DNA from: an uncultured Bacteroides sp.
GTDB lineage: Bacteria > Bacteroidota > Bacteroidia > Bacteroidales > Bacteroidaceae
Assembly: GCF_963677945.1 (NCBI RefSeq)
Contig: NZ_OY782578.1
Span: 806,001-870,000, forward strand
Length of the DNA: 64,000 nt
Reading direction: 5' to 3'
Both the position numbers and the translations under genes were made by a program. The notes under the pieces are model-generated. The model did not search any database. It saw only the letters and a list, made by a program, of their open reading frames with translations, and was not told where the DNA came from. Positions 48,460-57,849 of this stretch are shown here, piece by piece. Numbering within the stretch: the stretch's first letter is position 1; every line of letters starts with the position of its first letter.

Positions 48460-48495
48460 AAAAGAAAAAGGGATGTTCAGAATGAACATCCCTTT
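48460..48495 (-). terminator. Rho-independent terminator of the FKBP pair
   Basis: AAAGGGATGTTC / GAACATCCCTTT stem with 5-nt loop, 21 nt after the FKBP lipoprotein stop. On the minus strand TTTTTCTTTTT follows. Confidence 0.9.
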
Positions 48496-48516
48496 CTAGC
48501 TTTATCTATATGTTAA

Positions 48517-49383
48517 TTACTTAACAATCTCAAGTAACTCAACTTCAAAAACAAGAGTTGAGAATGGTTTAATTTGACCTGCGTCTCTTGAACCATAAGC
48601 AAGATTCTGAGGAACATAAATAATCCATTTAGAACCAACAGGCATTAATTTCAATGCTTCTGTCCATCCTTTGATTACTTGGTTAGCAACAAATGTTGCA
48701 GGTTCTTTACGTTTGTAAGAACTGTCAAATTCTGTTCCGTCAATTAAAGTACCTTTATAGTTAACTTTTACTTTAGAAGTATCTGAAGGAGTTGCTCCAG
48801 TACCAGCCTTTACAATTTTATATTGAAGTCCGCTAGCAGTTGTTACAATACCTGGTTTTGCTTTGTTGGCAGCAAGGAAATCTTCACCGGCTTTTTTGTT
48901 AGCTCCGTAATTCTTTTCCATTGATTTTGCCTTGATAGCTTCCATGTTCTTCTGAGTGTATTCCTGAGCTTGTTGCATTGTCATCTTCTGACCTTTGCCC
49001 AATGTTCCTGCAACGAAACCAGCCATGAAGTTATCAACACTGATTGTTTTAGTCGAATCTGCTCCGAACAATTCTTTGTTGACCCCTTTGATCATTTGAT
49101 TCTTGATTTGTTGACCAATCTGAAGACCAGCATAGTAAGCGTCTTTCTTCTTGCTAGTTTCTTTAACACCTTCATTTAATCCTTTGATGAATTCATCCAT
49201 ATAGGCAGTATCCATCTCTACTCTTTGTACTAAGTAATCTTTTAAACCTTGAGTCTGGCTCATACCAATAGAATAAGACAAAGAGTCGATGTCTGTCTTA
49301 AGATCTGCTTTTGGGCCTTTACCTGTACAAGAAGCAAGAGTTGCTGCTGCAGCAATAGCCATAAAAATACTAACTTTTTTCAT
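48517..49383 (-). CDS. FKBP-type peptidyl-prolyl isomerase lipoprotein (FkpA/Mip-like)
   Basis: Envelope protein-folding enzyme of 288 residues. The lipobox is LASC (Cys19). The N-terminal helical dimerisation domain (FKBP_N, about 30-185) has SYSIGMSQTQGLKDYL; the FKBP domain follows at about 195-288 with LIDGTEFDSSYKRKEPATF and GWTEALKLMPVGSKW. It lies 19 nt downstream of a second, smaller FKBP gene; together they look like an outer-envelope and a soluble isomerase made from one transcript. Confidence 0.93.
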   Translation of the reverse strand: MKKVSIFMAIAAAATLASCTGKGPKADLKTDIDSLSYSIGMSQTQGLKDYLVQRVEMDTAYMDEFIKGLNEGVKETSKKKDAYYAGLQIGQQIKNQMIKGVNKELFGADSTKTISVDNFMAGFVAGTLGKGQKMTMQQAQEYTQKNMEAIKAKSMEKNYGANKKAGEDFLAANKAKPGIVTTASGLQYKIVKAGTGATPSDTSKVKVNYKGTLIDGTEFDSSYKRKEPATFVANQVIKGWTEALKLMPVGSKWIIYVPQNLAYGSRDAGQIKPFSTLVFEVELLEIVK

Positions 49384-49402
49384 TTTGCTTTTAAAATGTT
49401 TA

Positions 49403-49987
49403 TTATAAAACTTGAATTAATTCAACATCAAAAATTAATGTGCTGTGAGGAGGAATCATTTCTCCGGCTCCACGAGCTCCATAAGCTAAATCAGAAGGAA
49501 TATAAAGTCTCCATTTAGAACCTTCCGGCATTAATTGTAGTGCTTCTACCCATCCTGGGATAACCTGGTTAACACCAAATACAGCAGGTTCGCCTCTCTT
49601 TATTGAGCTATCAAACAGTGTTCCATCAATCAGTGTTCCTTCGTAATGGCATTTTACCTGATCTGTTGCTTGAGCTTTTTTTCCTGTACCTTCGGTAAGA
49701 ACCTCATATTGCAATCCGCTAGGCAATGTTATTACATTGTCTTTTTTCTTATTTTCTTCAAGGAATGAAGCTCCTTTTTCAATATTGGAAGCATTCATCT
49801 CGTTCTCAAGCTCAGCAAAATATTTGTTAACAATTTCTCGGGCTTCTGTGTGGGACATTGCTGGTTCTTCGTTATTCAGAACTGCTTTTATTGCATTAGC
49901 AAAGTCATCAACATTGATGTTTTGAGCGCCCATGCTCAGAAGGTTTTGGCCTATACCTAAGCCGATAGCATAACTAAATTTATCCAT
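49403..49987 (-). CDS. FKBP-type peptidyl-prolyl isomerase, no signal peptide
   Basis: A 194-residue protein with the same plan as its downstream neighbour: short FKBP_N helices (SYAIGLGIGQNLLSMG) and an FKBP domain at about 105-194 (LIDGTLFDSSIKRGEPAVF, GWVEALQLMPEGSKW). It has no signal sequence, so it appears cytosolic. It is the first gene of the pair; its promoter (TATTTTTG, minus strand, 50062-50069) is divergent to that of the sirtuin. Confidence 0.9.
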   Translation of the reverse strand: MDKFSYAIGLGIGQNLLSMGAQNINVDDFANAIKAVLNNEEPAMSHTEAREIVNKYFAELENEMNASNIEKGASFLEENKKKDNVITLPSGLQYEVLTEGTGKKAQATDQVKCHYEGTLIDGTLFDSSIKRGEPAVFGVNQVIPGWVEALQLMPEGSKWRLYIPSDLAYGARGAGEMIPPHSTLIFDVELIQVL

Positions 49988-50061
49988 TCTTAAATTATAA
50001 GTGTTATCAATAGGCTCTTTGCTAAACCCGACTAAGAGTCAAAAGCTTACAAAGTAGCACA

Positions 50062-50121
50062 CAAAAATAAGAGTTTTATTTGAATGAATCTTCTTTTATG
50101 CTTTTATTTTTATTATTTTTG
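50062..50121. promoter_or_regulatory. Divergent promoters of the FKBP pair and the sirtuin
   Basis: Two TATTTTTG -7 elements face away from each other: minus strand 50062-50069 and plus strand 50114-50121. Confidence 0.6.
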
Positions 50122-50150
50122 TAAAAACGTTTAAATAGGAGAGTACTTTT

Positions 50151-50858
50151 ATGAAAAAACTAGTTGTTTTATCGGGTGCAGGGATAAGTGTTGAAAGCGG
50201 TGGCAGCACATTTAGAGGCGCTAACGGACTGTGGGGCAAATATCCGATTGAACAGGTTGCTACTCCTGAAGGATATGCTTCGGATCCGGAATTAGTACTG
50301 AATTTTTATAATGATATGCGCCGGCAATTGCTCACTTCATTACCTAATAAGGGACATGAACTGATTGCTGAACTGGAAAAAGAATTTAATGTAACTGTCG
50401 TTACTCAGAATATAGACGATCTTCATGAGCGTGCAGGAAGTTCAAAGGTGATTCATCTTCATGGAGAACTAACTAAAGTGTGCTCTTCTTACTCTCCTTA
50501 TGACCAAAGATACGTAAAGGAATTATCTTCAGAAGAATATAATATAAAAGTTGGAGACTTATCTCCCGATGGATCGCAATACCGGCCTTATATTGTGTGG
50601 TACGGTGAAGCTGTTCCAAAAATTGATGAAGCTATCCAGTATGTTCAGGAAGCTGATATCTTTTTGATAATAGGCACTTCTTTGAATGTATATCCGGCTG
50701 CAGGTCTACTTAACTATGTTCCTTTTAAAACTCCGGTATACCTTGTCGATCCTAATGAAGTAACAGTAAATACCAATCATCATCAGATTCATGTAATCCG
50801 TAAGGTTGCTTCTGAGGGGATGAGTGAGTTCGTAAGGCTTTTAACAGGACAAAACTAA
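50151..50858 (+). CDS. Sir2-family NAD-dependent protein deacylase, lacking the zinc cysteines
   Basis: A 235-residue sirtuin. NAD-binding and catalytic motifs are present: LSGAGISVESGGSTFRG near 7-23, TQNIDDLHERAG near 84-95, catalytic His in HLHGEL near 102-107, and IGTSLNVYPAAGLL near 182-195. The sequence contains only one cysteine, so the usual four-Cys structural zinc site is absent; the segment that replaces it (about 110-140) is rich in charged residues. Deacetylase versus other deacylase activity is not clear. Confidence 0.9.
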   Translation: MKKLVVLSGAGISVESGGSTFRGANGLWGKYPIEQVATPEGYASDPELVLNFYNDMRRQLLTSLPNKGHELIAELEKEFNVTVVTQNIDDLHERAGSSKVIHLHGELTKVCSSYSPYDQRYVKELSSEEYNIKVGDLSPDGSQYRPYIVWYGEAVPKIDEAIQYVQEADIFLIIGTSLNVYPAAGLLNYVPFKTPVYLVDPNEVTVNTNHHQIHVIRKVASEGMSEFVRLLTGQN

Positions 50859-50929
50859 TGCATAGTTTGTTTTTCTCTTTCTCCTGAAATTGGTAAGTGA
50901 ATTTATTTACGAGCTTTAAAAAATGATAA

Positions 50930-50977
50930 AAAGGAGGCTTTAACATTTAATTCTTTGCTCTGTTAATTGCCTCCTTT
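50930..50977 (+). terminator. Hairpin after the sirtuin gene
   Basis: AAAGGAGGC / GCCTCCTTT arms with TAACA/TGTTA inside. The long frame of the next gene would start at 50967 within this stem, which argues for its later start. Confidence 0.65.
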
Positions 50978-51017
50978 GTTATTATGTAATATATTTAGCC
51001 ATCTAAAAATGAATTGT

Positions 51018-52691
51018 ATGACAGAAACAGTCAGAATATATTGCCAGAATAATGATACTTATAAAGATTTTCCGATAGGAAGCTCTCTGATGCACATATT
51101 TAAAGGGTTTAATCTGGACTTCCCTTATCCGGTGCTCAGCGCCAAGGTGAATAACCGTGCCGAAGGTCTTAATTTCCGTGTTTATAATAATAAAGATATC
51201 GAGTTTCTCGATTTCAGAGATTTATCGGGCATGCGAACTTATGTTCGTTCATTGTGCTTTGTTCTTTGTAAGGCGGTGGCCGATGTTTTTCCGAATGGAA
51301 AGATCCTTCTGGAGCACCCTGTTTCAAAAGGATATTTTTGTAACCTTCTTCTTGGTCGTGCCGTAACATCCGAAGATGTGGAACGCATTAAAACCCGGAT
51401 GCAAGAGATTATAGATGAAAACCTATCTTTTCGTCGCACTGAGTGCCATATTTCAGAAGCCGTAAAACTGTTTACTGAGCGTAATATGATGGATAAAGTC
51501 AAGCTGCTCGAAACGTCCGGATCAATCTATACATATTATTATACACTCGGCGATTATATAGATTACTATTACGGAAGTCTTCTACAACGTACCGGAGATA
51601 TCAAATTGTTTGATGTTGTGAAGTACTATGATGGCTTGCTTCTTCGTATTCCGAGCAGGGAAAACCCTAACGTTCTTGAAGAAGTTGTTAAGCAAGAAAA
51701 GATGCTTGATGTTTTCAAAGAGTATCTGAAATGGAGCGACATTATGGATATGAATAATGTTGGCGATTTTAATGTGGCTTGCAATGAAGGAAATGCAACA
51801 GATATTATTAATGTGGCCGAGGCGCTGCAAGAAAAAAAGATAGCTCAGATTGCTGACACTATTTATCAGAGAAGAGAAAACGGAGGGAAAGTGAGGCTGG
51901 TACTTATTTCCGGTCCATCTTCTTCCGGTAAAACAACATTCTGTAAACGCTTGTCAGTGCAACTGATGACAAACGGTCTCAGACCTTATTCAATTTCGCT
52001 GGATGATTATTTTGTGAATAGAGAAGAAACTCCTTTGGACGAGAAGGGTAACTATGACTATGAATCGCTCTATGCTCTCGACCTGAAACTATTCAATGCC
52101 CATCTCGAGGCATTGCTAAGAGGAGAAGAGGTTGAAATACCTACTTTCAATTTTGCTTTGGGTAGGAAAGAGTATAAAGGAAATAAGCTTAGAATAGAGT
52201 CCAATACAATTCTTATACTGGAGGGAATTCATGCTTTAAATCCGGAGTTGACCCCTCTTATTCCTGCAAAGAATAAGTTTAAAATTTATGTCTCGGCATT
52301 GACAACCATATCATTGGACGATCATAACTGGATTCCTACTACCGATAATCGTTTGATTCGTAGAATTATCCGGGATAGTAATTACCGTGGATATTCTGCC
52401 AGAGAAACGATTTCCCGCTGGCCGAGTGTGAGAGCAGGAGAGGATAAATGGATTTTTCCTTATCAGGAAAATGCAGATGTGATGTTTAATTCTGCATTAT
52501 TATTTGAAATAGCAGTGTTACGGCGCTTTGTAGAACCGGTTTTAACGGGAGTGCCCCGTAATTGTCCGGAATATGCAGAGGCTTATCGGTTATTGAAGTT
52601 TATCAAGTATTTTGTGCCGATACAGGAAAAAGAGATTCCGCCAACTTCTCTTTTAAGAGAGTTCTTAGGAGGCAGTAGCTTTAAGTATTAA
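51018..52691 (+). CDS. Nucleoside kinase, TGS domain plus uridine kinase-like domain
   Basis: About 557 residues: an N-terminal TGS-like domain (MTETVRIYCQNNDTYKDFP), a middle threonyl-tRNA-synthetase-like part (HPVSKGYFCNLLLG), and a uridine-kinase/phosphoribulokinase domain with P-loop LISGPSSSGKTTFCKRLS near 295-312 and SLDDYFVNREETPLD near 329-343. It probably phosphorylates a nucleoside such as uridine; the exact substrate is unknown. The start at 51018 matches the family; 51009 (MNCM) is an alternative. Confidence 0.88.
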   Translation: MTETVRIYCQNNDTYKDFPIGSSLMHIFKGFNLDFPYPVLSAKVNNRAEGLNFRVYNNKDIEFLDFRDLSGMRTYVRSLCFVLCKAVADVFPNGKILLEHPVSKGYFCNLLLGRAVTSEDVERIKTRMQEIIDENLSFRRTECHISEAVKLFTERNMMDKVKLLETSGSIYTYYYTLGDYIDYYYGSLLQRTGDIKLFDVVKYYDGLLLRIPSRENPNVLEEVVKQEKMLDVFKEYLKWSDIMDMNNVGDFNVACNEGNATDIINVAEALQEKKIAQIADTIYQRRENGGKVRLVLISGPSSSGKTTFCKRLSVQLMTNGLRPYSISLDDYFVNREETPLDEKGNYDYESLYALDLKLFNAHLEALLRGEEVEIPTFNFALGRKEYKGNKLRIESNTILILEGIHALNPELTPLIPAKNKFKIYVSALTTISLDDHNWIPTTDNRLIRRIIRDSNYRGYSARETISRWPSVRAGEDKWIFPYQENADVMFNSALLFEIAVLRRFVEPVLTGVPRNCPEYAEAYRLLKFIKYFVPIQEKEIPPTSLLREFLGGSSFKY

Positions 52692-52754
52692 ACCTTTGTA
52701 ATATTTTGTGGCAACAAATAAATCCGGAATGGTATACTATATCGAACTATTCAT

Positions 52755-52762
52755 TAAATTTG
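52755..52762 (+). promoter_or_regulatory. -7 element of rpoN
   Basis: TAAATTTG, 39 bp before the start codon; no clear -33 element. Confidence 0.45.
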
Positions 52763-52800
52763 TATCGTATTTAAAAATTCAAAGGTTTAAATAATTAAGA

Positions 52801-54264
52801 ATGGCCCAAGGTACTCATCAGATACAGTCTCAGCAGCAGGTGCAGACCCTCTCACCGCAGCAAATTCTGGTTGTTAAACTGCTGGAATTGCCGGCAGTGG
52901 AACTGGAAGATCGCATTCGTGCCGAGATTCTGGAAAATCCGGCTCTCGAAGAAGGAGAACCGGATAGCTCTGCTGATGATAATTTAGATAAAAACGGTCT
53001 GGATGATGATTCTTTTTCAGATTCAAACGAGGATTATTCATTGGGTGATTATCTAACAGATGATGATATTCCCGATTATAAGCTCCAGGAAAGTAGCCGT
53101 TCAAAAGAGGAACGTGCAGAAGATATTCCATTTTCTGAGGTTACCTCATTTTATGAAATTCTAAAAGAACAGTTAGGAGAACGTAACTTGACTGAGCACC
53201 AGCTTGAATTAGCCGAATATCTCATAGGCTCTCTTGATGATGACGGACTTCTGAGAAAAAGCTTATATAATATTTCTGACGAGTTGGCAATTTATGGTGG
53301 AATTGATGCGAGTGAAAAAGAACTGGAGAATGTGCTTAATATTATTCAGGATTTTGATCCTGCCGGTATTGGTGCCCGAAATTTACAGGAATGCCTGCTT
53401 ATTCAGATAAAACGGAAAGAAGATTCATACACAAAACAAAATGAGATTAATATCATTGAAAAGTGTTATGAAGAATTTACCCGTAAGCATTGGGATAAAA
53501 TTATGCAGAGGCTTAACCTTTCTGAAGAAGATTTTCAGGAAGCACTTCAGGAAATAACCAAACTAAATCCTCGTCCGGGCAGCTCTATGGGTGAAGCTAT
53601 CGGAAGAAACCTGCAGCAAATTGTACCCGATTTTATTGTAGATACGTTTGATGATGGAATTATTATATTAAATCTCAACAACAAAAATGTTCCTGAATTG
53701 CGTATGAATCGTAATTTTATGGATATGTTGGATGAGCACACCAGAAATAAACAGAATCAATCAAAAGACTCTAAAAATGCAATGCTTTTTCTGAAACAGA
53801 AAATTGATGCAGCTCAGGGTTTTATTGAAGCGGTCAAACAAAGACAAAATACACTCATCACAACGATGCAAGCTATTATTGATGTGCAACGACCGTTTTT
53901 CCTTGAAGGAGACGAATCTTTACTGAAACCAATGATTCTGAAAGATATTGCAGATCGTACCGGTTTGGATATATCAACAATATCTCGTGTAAGTAACAGT
54001 AAATACGTACAGACAAACTTTGGAATATTTTCTCTTAAATTCTTTTTCGGAGAAGGATTTACTACGGAAGATGGTGGAGAAATGTCATCCAGAGAGATTA
54101 GAAGAATTTTGAAAGAACATATTGATAACGAAGATAAGAAGAAGCCTTTAACTGATGATGAATTGACTGAGATTCTGAAAAAAGAAGGTTTCCCCATTGC
54201 CCGCCGTACTGTTGCCAAATACAGACAGCAGATGAATATACCTGTGGCAAGGCTTAGAAAATAA
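52801..54264 (+). CDS. rpoN: RNA polymerase sigma-54 factor RpoN
   Basis: Alternative sigma factor that needs ATP-driven activators and reads -24/-12 promoters. The 487-residue protein has the Q/L-rich activator-response region I (QSQQQVQTLSPQQI, about 8-50), an acidic region II (about 55-110), the core-binding domain, and the DNA-binding end with the RpoN box ARRTVAKYRQ near 467-476. In this window, sigma-54-like elements stand in front of nifH, nifE and mop, 37 kb away. No bacterial enhancer-binding protein gene is in the window. Confidence 0.97.
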   Translation: MAQGTHQIQSQQQVQTLSPQQILVVKLLELPAVELEDRIRAEILENPALEEGEPDSSADDNLDKNGLDDDSFSDSNEDYSLGDYLTDDDIPDYKLQESSRSKEERAEDIPFSEVTSFYEILKEQLGERNLTEHQLELAEYLIGSLDDDGLLRKSLYNISDELAIYGGIDASEKELENVLNIIQDFDPAGIGARNLQECLLIQIKRKEDSYTKQNEINIIEKCYEEFTRKHWDKIMQRLNLSEEDFQEALQEITKLNPRPGSSMGEAIGRNLQQIVPDFIVDTFDDGIIILNLNNKNVPELRMNRNFMDMLDEHTRNKQNQSKDSKNAMLFLKQKIDAAQGFIEAVKQRQNTLITTMQAIIDVQRPFFLEGDESLLKPMILKDIADRTGLDISTISRVSNSKYVQTNFGIFSLKFFFGEGFTTEDGGEMSSREIRRILKEHIDNEDKKKPLTDDELTEILKKEGFPIARRTVAKYRQQMNIPVARLRK

Positions 54265-54284
54265 ATATTAAACAGATTGATGTA

Positions 54285-54905
54285 ATGAGAGATAATGATA
54301 AAGTTATAAAAGTAGCAAAAATTATATCTGCTATATTTAATCCTTTTGTTGTACCATTTTTAGCGTTCCTTGTTTTATTTTTCTGCTCTTATCTGAGCAT
54401 GCTCCCTTTAACCTATAGGTTTATTGTATTGGGAATTGTATACGCTTTTACTATTCTCTTGCCAATGATAGCCATTTTCTTTTTCAGGAAAATCAACGGG
54501 TGGGGATTTGGTGCATTCAGAGACAGGAAAAAACGTTTTGTTCCTTATCTGTTAACCATTATCTGTTATGTCTCTTGTCTGGTAATGATGATAAGAATAG
54601 GTCTGCCCAGATATATGACAGGAATTATACTTGCAACACTTATGGCTATGGTTATTTGTATCGTTGTGAATATTAAATGGAAGATCAGTGAACACATGAC
54701 TGCTATAGGAGGCGTTATTGGAGGATTAATAGCATTTAGCTTTCTGTTTAATTATAATCCTACCATTTGGTTAAGCCTGTTTATATTATTGGCAGGAGTA
54801 CTAGGATCAGCTCGCATTATATTGAGGCATCACACTTTACCTGAGGTCTTGACAGGTTTTATGGTAGGAGCTGCTTGTGCTATATTAGGAATCTTATATC
54901 TTTAA
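54285..54905 (+). CDS. PAP2-like membrane protein
   Basis: A 206-residue protein with about six hydrophobic segments. The PAP2 phosphatase motifs are weakly kept: RDRKKRFVPY near 85-94, SEHMTAIGG near 135-143 and SARIILRHHTLPEVLTGFMVG near 175-195. The classical PSGH is SEHM here. It may act on lipid phosphates in the envelope. It lies between rpoN (20 nt) and gcvH (26 nt). Confidence 0.8.
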   Translation: MRDNDKVIKVAKIISAIFNPFVVPFLAFLVLFFCSYLSMLPLTYRFIVLGIVYAFTILLPMIAIFFFRKINGWGFGAFRDRKKRFVPYLLTIICYVSCLVMMIRIGLPRYMTGIILATLMAMVICIVVNIKWKISEHMTAIGGVIGGLIAFSFLFNYNPTIWLSLFILLAGVLGSARIILRHHTLPEVLTGFMVGAACAILGILYL

Positions 54906-54931
54906 TTATATAACTATAAAAAACATTGCTT

Positions 54932-55312
54932 ATGAACTTTCCTGAACAATTAAAGTACACAAACGAACACGAATGGATTCGTTTAGATGGAGAATTTGCT
55001 TACGTAGGTATAACAGACTATGCACAAGAACAATTGGGTGACATTGTTTTTGTTGATATACCCAGTGTGGGCGATACTCTGGCTCAAGGAGAAGTATTTG
55101 GAACAATCGAGGTTGTGAAAACTATTTCAGATTTATTCCTTCCTGTTTCCGGTGAAATTGTTGAAATGAACGGATCTTTGGAAGATAATCCTGAATTAGT
55201 AAACTCTGAACCGTATGATAAAGGATGGATTATTAAAATGAAACCATCAGATCTTTCTGAGTTCGACTCATTACTTGATGCGTCAGCATATCGTAACTTA
55301 ATTAATGAATAA
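54932..55312 (+). CDS. gcvH: Glycine cleavage system H protein GcvH
   Basis: Lipoyl carrier of the glycine cleavage system, 126 residues. The lipoylated lysine is in GTIEVVKTISDLFLP near 55-69; the start has KYTNEHEWIRLDG. A longer frame from 54926 would add only two residues. The partner genes gcvT and gcvP are not in the window; purE follows after 8 nt. Confidence 0.96.
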   Translation: MNFPEQLKYTNEHEWIRLDGEFAYVGITDYAQEQLGDIVFVDIPSVGDTLAQGEVFGTIEVVKTISDLFLPVSGEIVEMNGSLEDNPELVNSEPYDKGWIIKMKPSDLSEFDSLLDASAYRNLINE

Positions 55313-55320
55313 ATAAAATT

Positions 55321-55827
55321 ATGACTCCAGTAGTAAGTATTATTATGGGCAGTACCTCAGATCTGCCGGTTATGGATAAAGCAGCAGCTTTCCTGAATGA
55401 TATGGAAGTGCCTTTTGAAATAAACGCATTATCTGCACACCGTACTCCCGAAGCCGTAGAAGAATTTTCAAAGAACGCAAAAGAGCGTGGAATTCAGGTT
55501 ATTATTGCAGCCGCAGGTATGGCAGCCCATCTTCCGGGTGTTATAGCAGCGTCTACAACTATACCTGTGATTGGTGTTCCCATAAAGTCTACATTGGAGG
55601 GAATGGATGCCTTGTTGGCTATTGTTCAGATGCCTCCGGGAATTCCTGTCGCAACTGTAGGTATTAACGGTGCTCTTAACGCAGCAATTCTAGCCGTTCA
55701 GATGATTGCTCTTTCTGATAAGGAACTTGAATTGAAACTGGCAGCTTATAAAGAAGGCTTAAAGAAGAAAATTGTAAAAGCCAATGAAGAGCTGAAGGAA
55801 GTTAAGTATCAGTTTAAAACTAATTAA
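55321..55827 (+). CDS. purE: N5-carboxyaminoimidazole ribonucleotide mutase PurE
   Basis: Moves the carboxyl group in purine synthesis. The 168-residue class I PurE has GSTSDLPVMDKAAAFL near 9-24, SAHRTPEAVEEF near 38-49, AAAGMAAHLPGVIA near 63-76 and MPPGIPVATVGI near 108-119. It sits between gcvH (8 nt) and ispG (86 bp). Confidence 0.97.
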   Translation: MTPVVSIIMGSTSDLPVMDKAAAFLNDMEVPFEINALSAHRTPEAVEEFSKNAKERGIQVIIAAAGMAAHLPGVIAASTTIPVIGVPIKSTLEGMDALLAIVQMPPGIPVATVGINGALNAAILAVQMIALSDKELELKLAAYKEGLKKKIVKANEELKEVKYQFKTN

Positions 55828-55844
55828 TTGAATTCGTAAACCTG

Positions 55845-55884
55845 CATGCCAACAGAAACCATTTTAGTGGCTTCTGTTGGCATG
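55845..55884 (+). terminator. Strong hairpin between purE and ispG
   Basis: CATGCCAACAGAA / TTCTGTTGGCATG, 13 paired bases plus CCA/TGG near the loop. No T-run follows, so it may attenuate or protect RNA rather than stop it fully. Confidence 0.6.
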
Positions 55885-55913
55885 TTGGCTATTAACCCCT
55901 AACCAGACTAAAG

Positions 55914-57758
55914 ATGGATTATTTTAATTATTCCCGTCGTGAATCGTCAGCCGTAAATATTGGAGGTACTCCTCTTGGAGATATAAATCCTATCCGCATA
56001 CAGTCAATGACAAATACTTCCACACAAGACACGGAAGCATGTGTGGCTCAGGCAAAGAGAATTGTCGATGCCGGAGGTGAGTATGTCCGCCTTACCACTC
56101 AAGGTATAAAGGAGGCTGAGAATCTGATGAATATAAATATCGCTTTAAGACAAGCAGGATATATGGTTCCTTTGGTAGCCGATGTTCATTTCAATCCTAA
56201 AGTGGCCGACGTGGCAGCACAATATGCCGAGAAGGTAAGGATTAATCCAGGTAATTATGTGGATGCCGCACGTACTTTTAAGAAACTAGAGTACACTGAT
56301 GAGGAATATGCTTTGGAATTACAAAAAATACGCGATCGTTTTGTCCCTTTCCTGAATATCTGCAAGGAAAACTATACGGCAATCCGCATAGGCGTTAATC
56401 ACGGATCTTTATCAGACCGTATTATGAGCCGCTACGGTGATACTCCCGAAGGTATAGTTGAATCGTGCATGGAATTTCTCCGTATTTGTGTAGAAGAAAA
56501 TTTTACTGCTGTTGTAATCTCCATAAAAGCATCCAATACTGTTGTAATGGTAAGAACCGTTCGTCTTTTAGTTGCTACCATGGAGAAAGAAGGAATGAAC
56601 TTCCCACTGCACCTTGGAGTAACCGAAGCTGGAGATGGTGAAGACGGAAGAATAAAATCTGCTTTGGGAATTGGTGCACTTCTTTCTGATGGTATTGGCG
56701 ATACTATTCGTGTATCTCTTAGTGAAGATCCCGAATACGAAATACCTGTAGCCCGCAAACTTGTTGATTATGTCGCAGCAAGAGCCGACCATCAGTATAT
56801 ACCGGGCATTGCTGCTCCGGAATTTGATTATCTTTCTCCTTCAAGACGAAAAACCTTTGCGGTAAAGAACATTGGTGGAGATAACCTTCCTGTGGTAATT
56901 ACCGAGCGTTTTGATGGCAAAACAGACTATAATCCTTTGTTTACCCCCGATTATATTTATGCAGGCCGTGAACTTCCGGCTAAATGTATCTCGGAAGTTG
57001 GTTATATATTGGATGGTGATGTGTGGAAAGGAGAAGAAAATACCTATCCGGCATTTAATTTTAACAGCATTGATGCACTCCGAAATTCGGAAGCAGAACT
57101 AAATTTCCTTTTCCTTCCATTTATGGCATTAACAGAAGAACTGGCGGAAGAACTGAAAGAAATGAAAAACGTTGTTATCATTTCTCAGAGTAACCATCAG
57201 AATAAGTTAGGCGAGCATCGTGCATTGGTACATCAGTTAATGTCGGCAGGCTGCGAACATCCGGTTGTATTCTTCCAATACTATACCGAAAACGATTCAG
57301 AAGACTTGCAGATAAAGTCTGCTGCCGATATGGGAGCTCTTGTCTTTGATGGCTTTTGCGATGGTATTTTTATATTCAATCAGGGAGAGTTAAGTCATTC
57401 TGTAGTCGATGCCATCGCATTCGGAATTTTACAAGCCGGACGCATTCGTACAAGTAAAACCGAATATATATCATGCCCGGGATGCGGACGAACACTTTTT
57501 GATCTGCAATCTACCATTGCCCGTGTAAAAGCAGCAACCAGTCATCTTACCGGTTTGAAAATTGGTATTATGGGCTGCATTGTTAATGGCCCGGGAGAAA
57601 TGGCCGATGCCGATTATGGCTATGTTGGTGCCGGTCGTGGCAGAATAAGCCTGTACAAAAAGAAAGAATGTATTGAAAAGAATATCCCAGAAGAAGAAGC
57701 TGTAGAAAAGCTTATTGAGCTTATAAAGGCTAATGGGGATTATATTGAGAAGGTGTAA
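55914..57758 (+). CDS. ispG: 4-hydroxy-3-methylbut-2-enyl-diphosphate synthase IspG, long form
   Basis: Penultimate step of the MEP isoprenoid pathway, [4Fe-4S] dependent. The 614-residue protein has the TIM barrel with IRIQSMTNTSTQDTEACV near 27-44 and VPLVADVHFNPKVA, a large inserted domain (about 290-510) as in Bacteroidetes, Chlamydiae and plants, and the cluster domain with CPGCGRTLFDL near 522-532 and GCIVNGPGEMADADYGYVG near 562-580. The start follows a hairpin. Confidence 0.96.
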   Translation: MDYFNYSRRESSAVNIGGTPLGDINPIRIQSMTNTSTQDTEACVAQAKRIVDAGGEYVRLTTQGIKEAENLMNINIALRQAGYMVPLVADVHFNPKVADVAAQYAEKVRINPGNYVDAARTFKKLEYTDEEYALELQKIRDRFVPFLNICKENYTAIRIGVNHGSLSDRIMSRYGDTPEGIVESCMEFLRICVEENFTAVVISIKASNTVVMVRTVRLLVATMEKEGMNFPLHLGVTEAGDGEDGRIKSALGIGALLSDGIGDTIRVSLSEDPEYEIPVARKLVDYVAARADHQYIPGIAAPEFDYLSPSRRKTFAVKNIGGDNLPVVITERFDGKTDYNPLFTPDYIYAGRELPAKCISEVGYILDGDVWKGEENTYPAFNFNSIDALRNSEAELNFLFLPFMALTEELAEELKEMKNVVIISQSNHQNKLGEHRALVHQLMSAGCEHPVVFFQYYTENDSEDLQIKSAADMGALVFDGFCDGIFIFNQGELSHSVVDAIAFGILQAGRIRTSKTEYISCPGCGRTLFDLQSTIARVKAATSHLTGLKIGIMGCIVNGPGEMADADYGYVGAGRGRISLYKKKECIEKNIPEEEAVEKLIELIKANGDYIEKV

Positions 57759-57780
57759 TCCTTAAAGAATTACTGCTATT

Positions 57781-57828
57781 ACAGAAGTGGTACAGCTGGT
57801 CTAAATGTATCACTTCTGTTTTTTTTGG
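57781..57828 (+). terminator. Rho-independent terminator of ispG
   Basis: ACAGAAGTGGTACA / TGTATCACTTCTGT stem and a run of eight T, 22 nt after the stop codon. Confidence 0.92.
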
Positions 57829-57849
57829 ATCTATTTTGCGATTTAGCAT

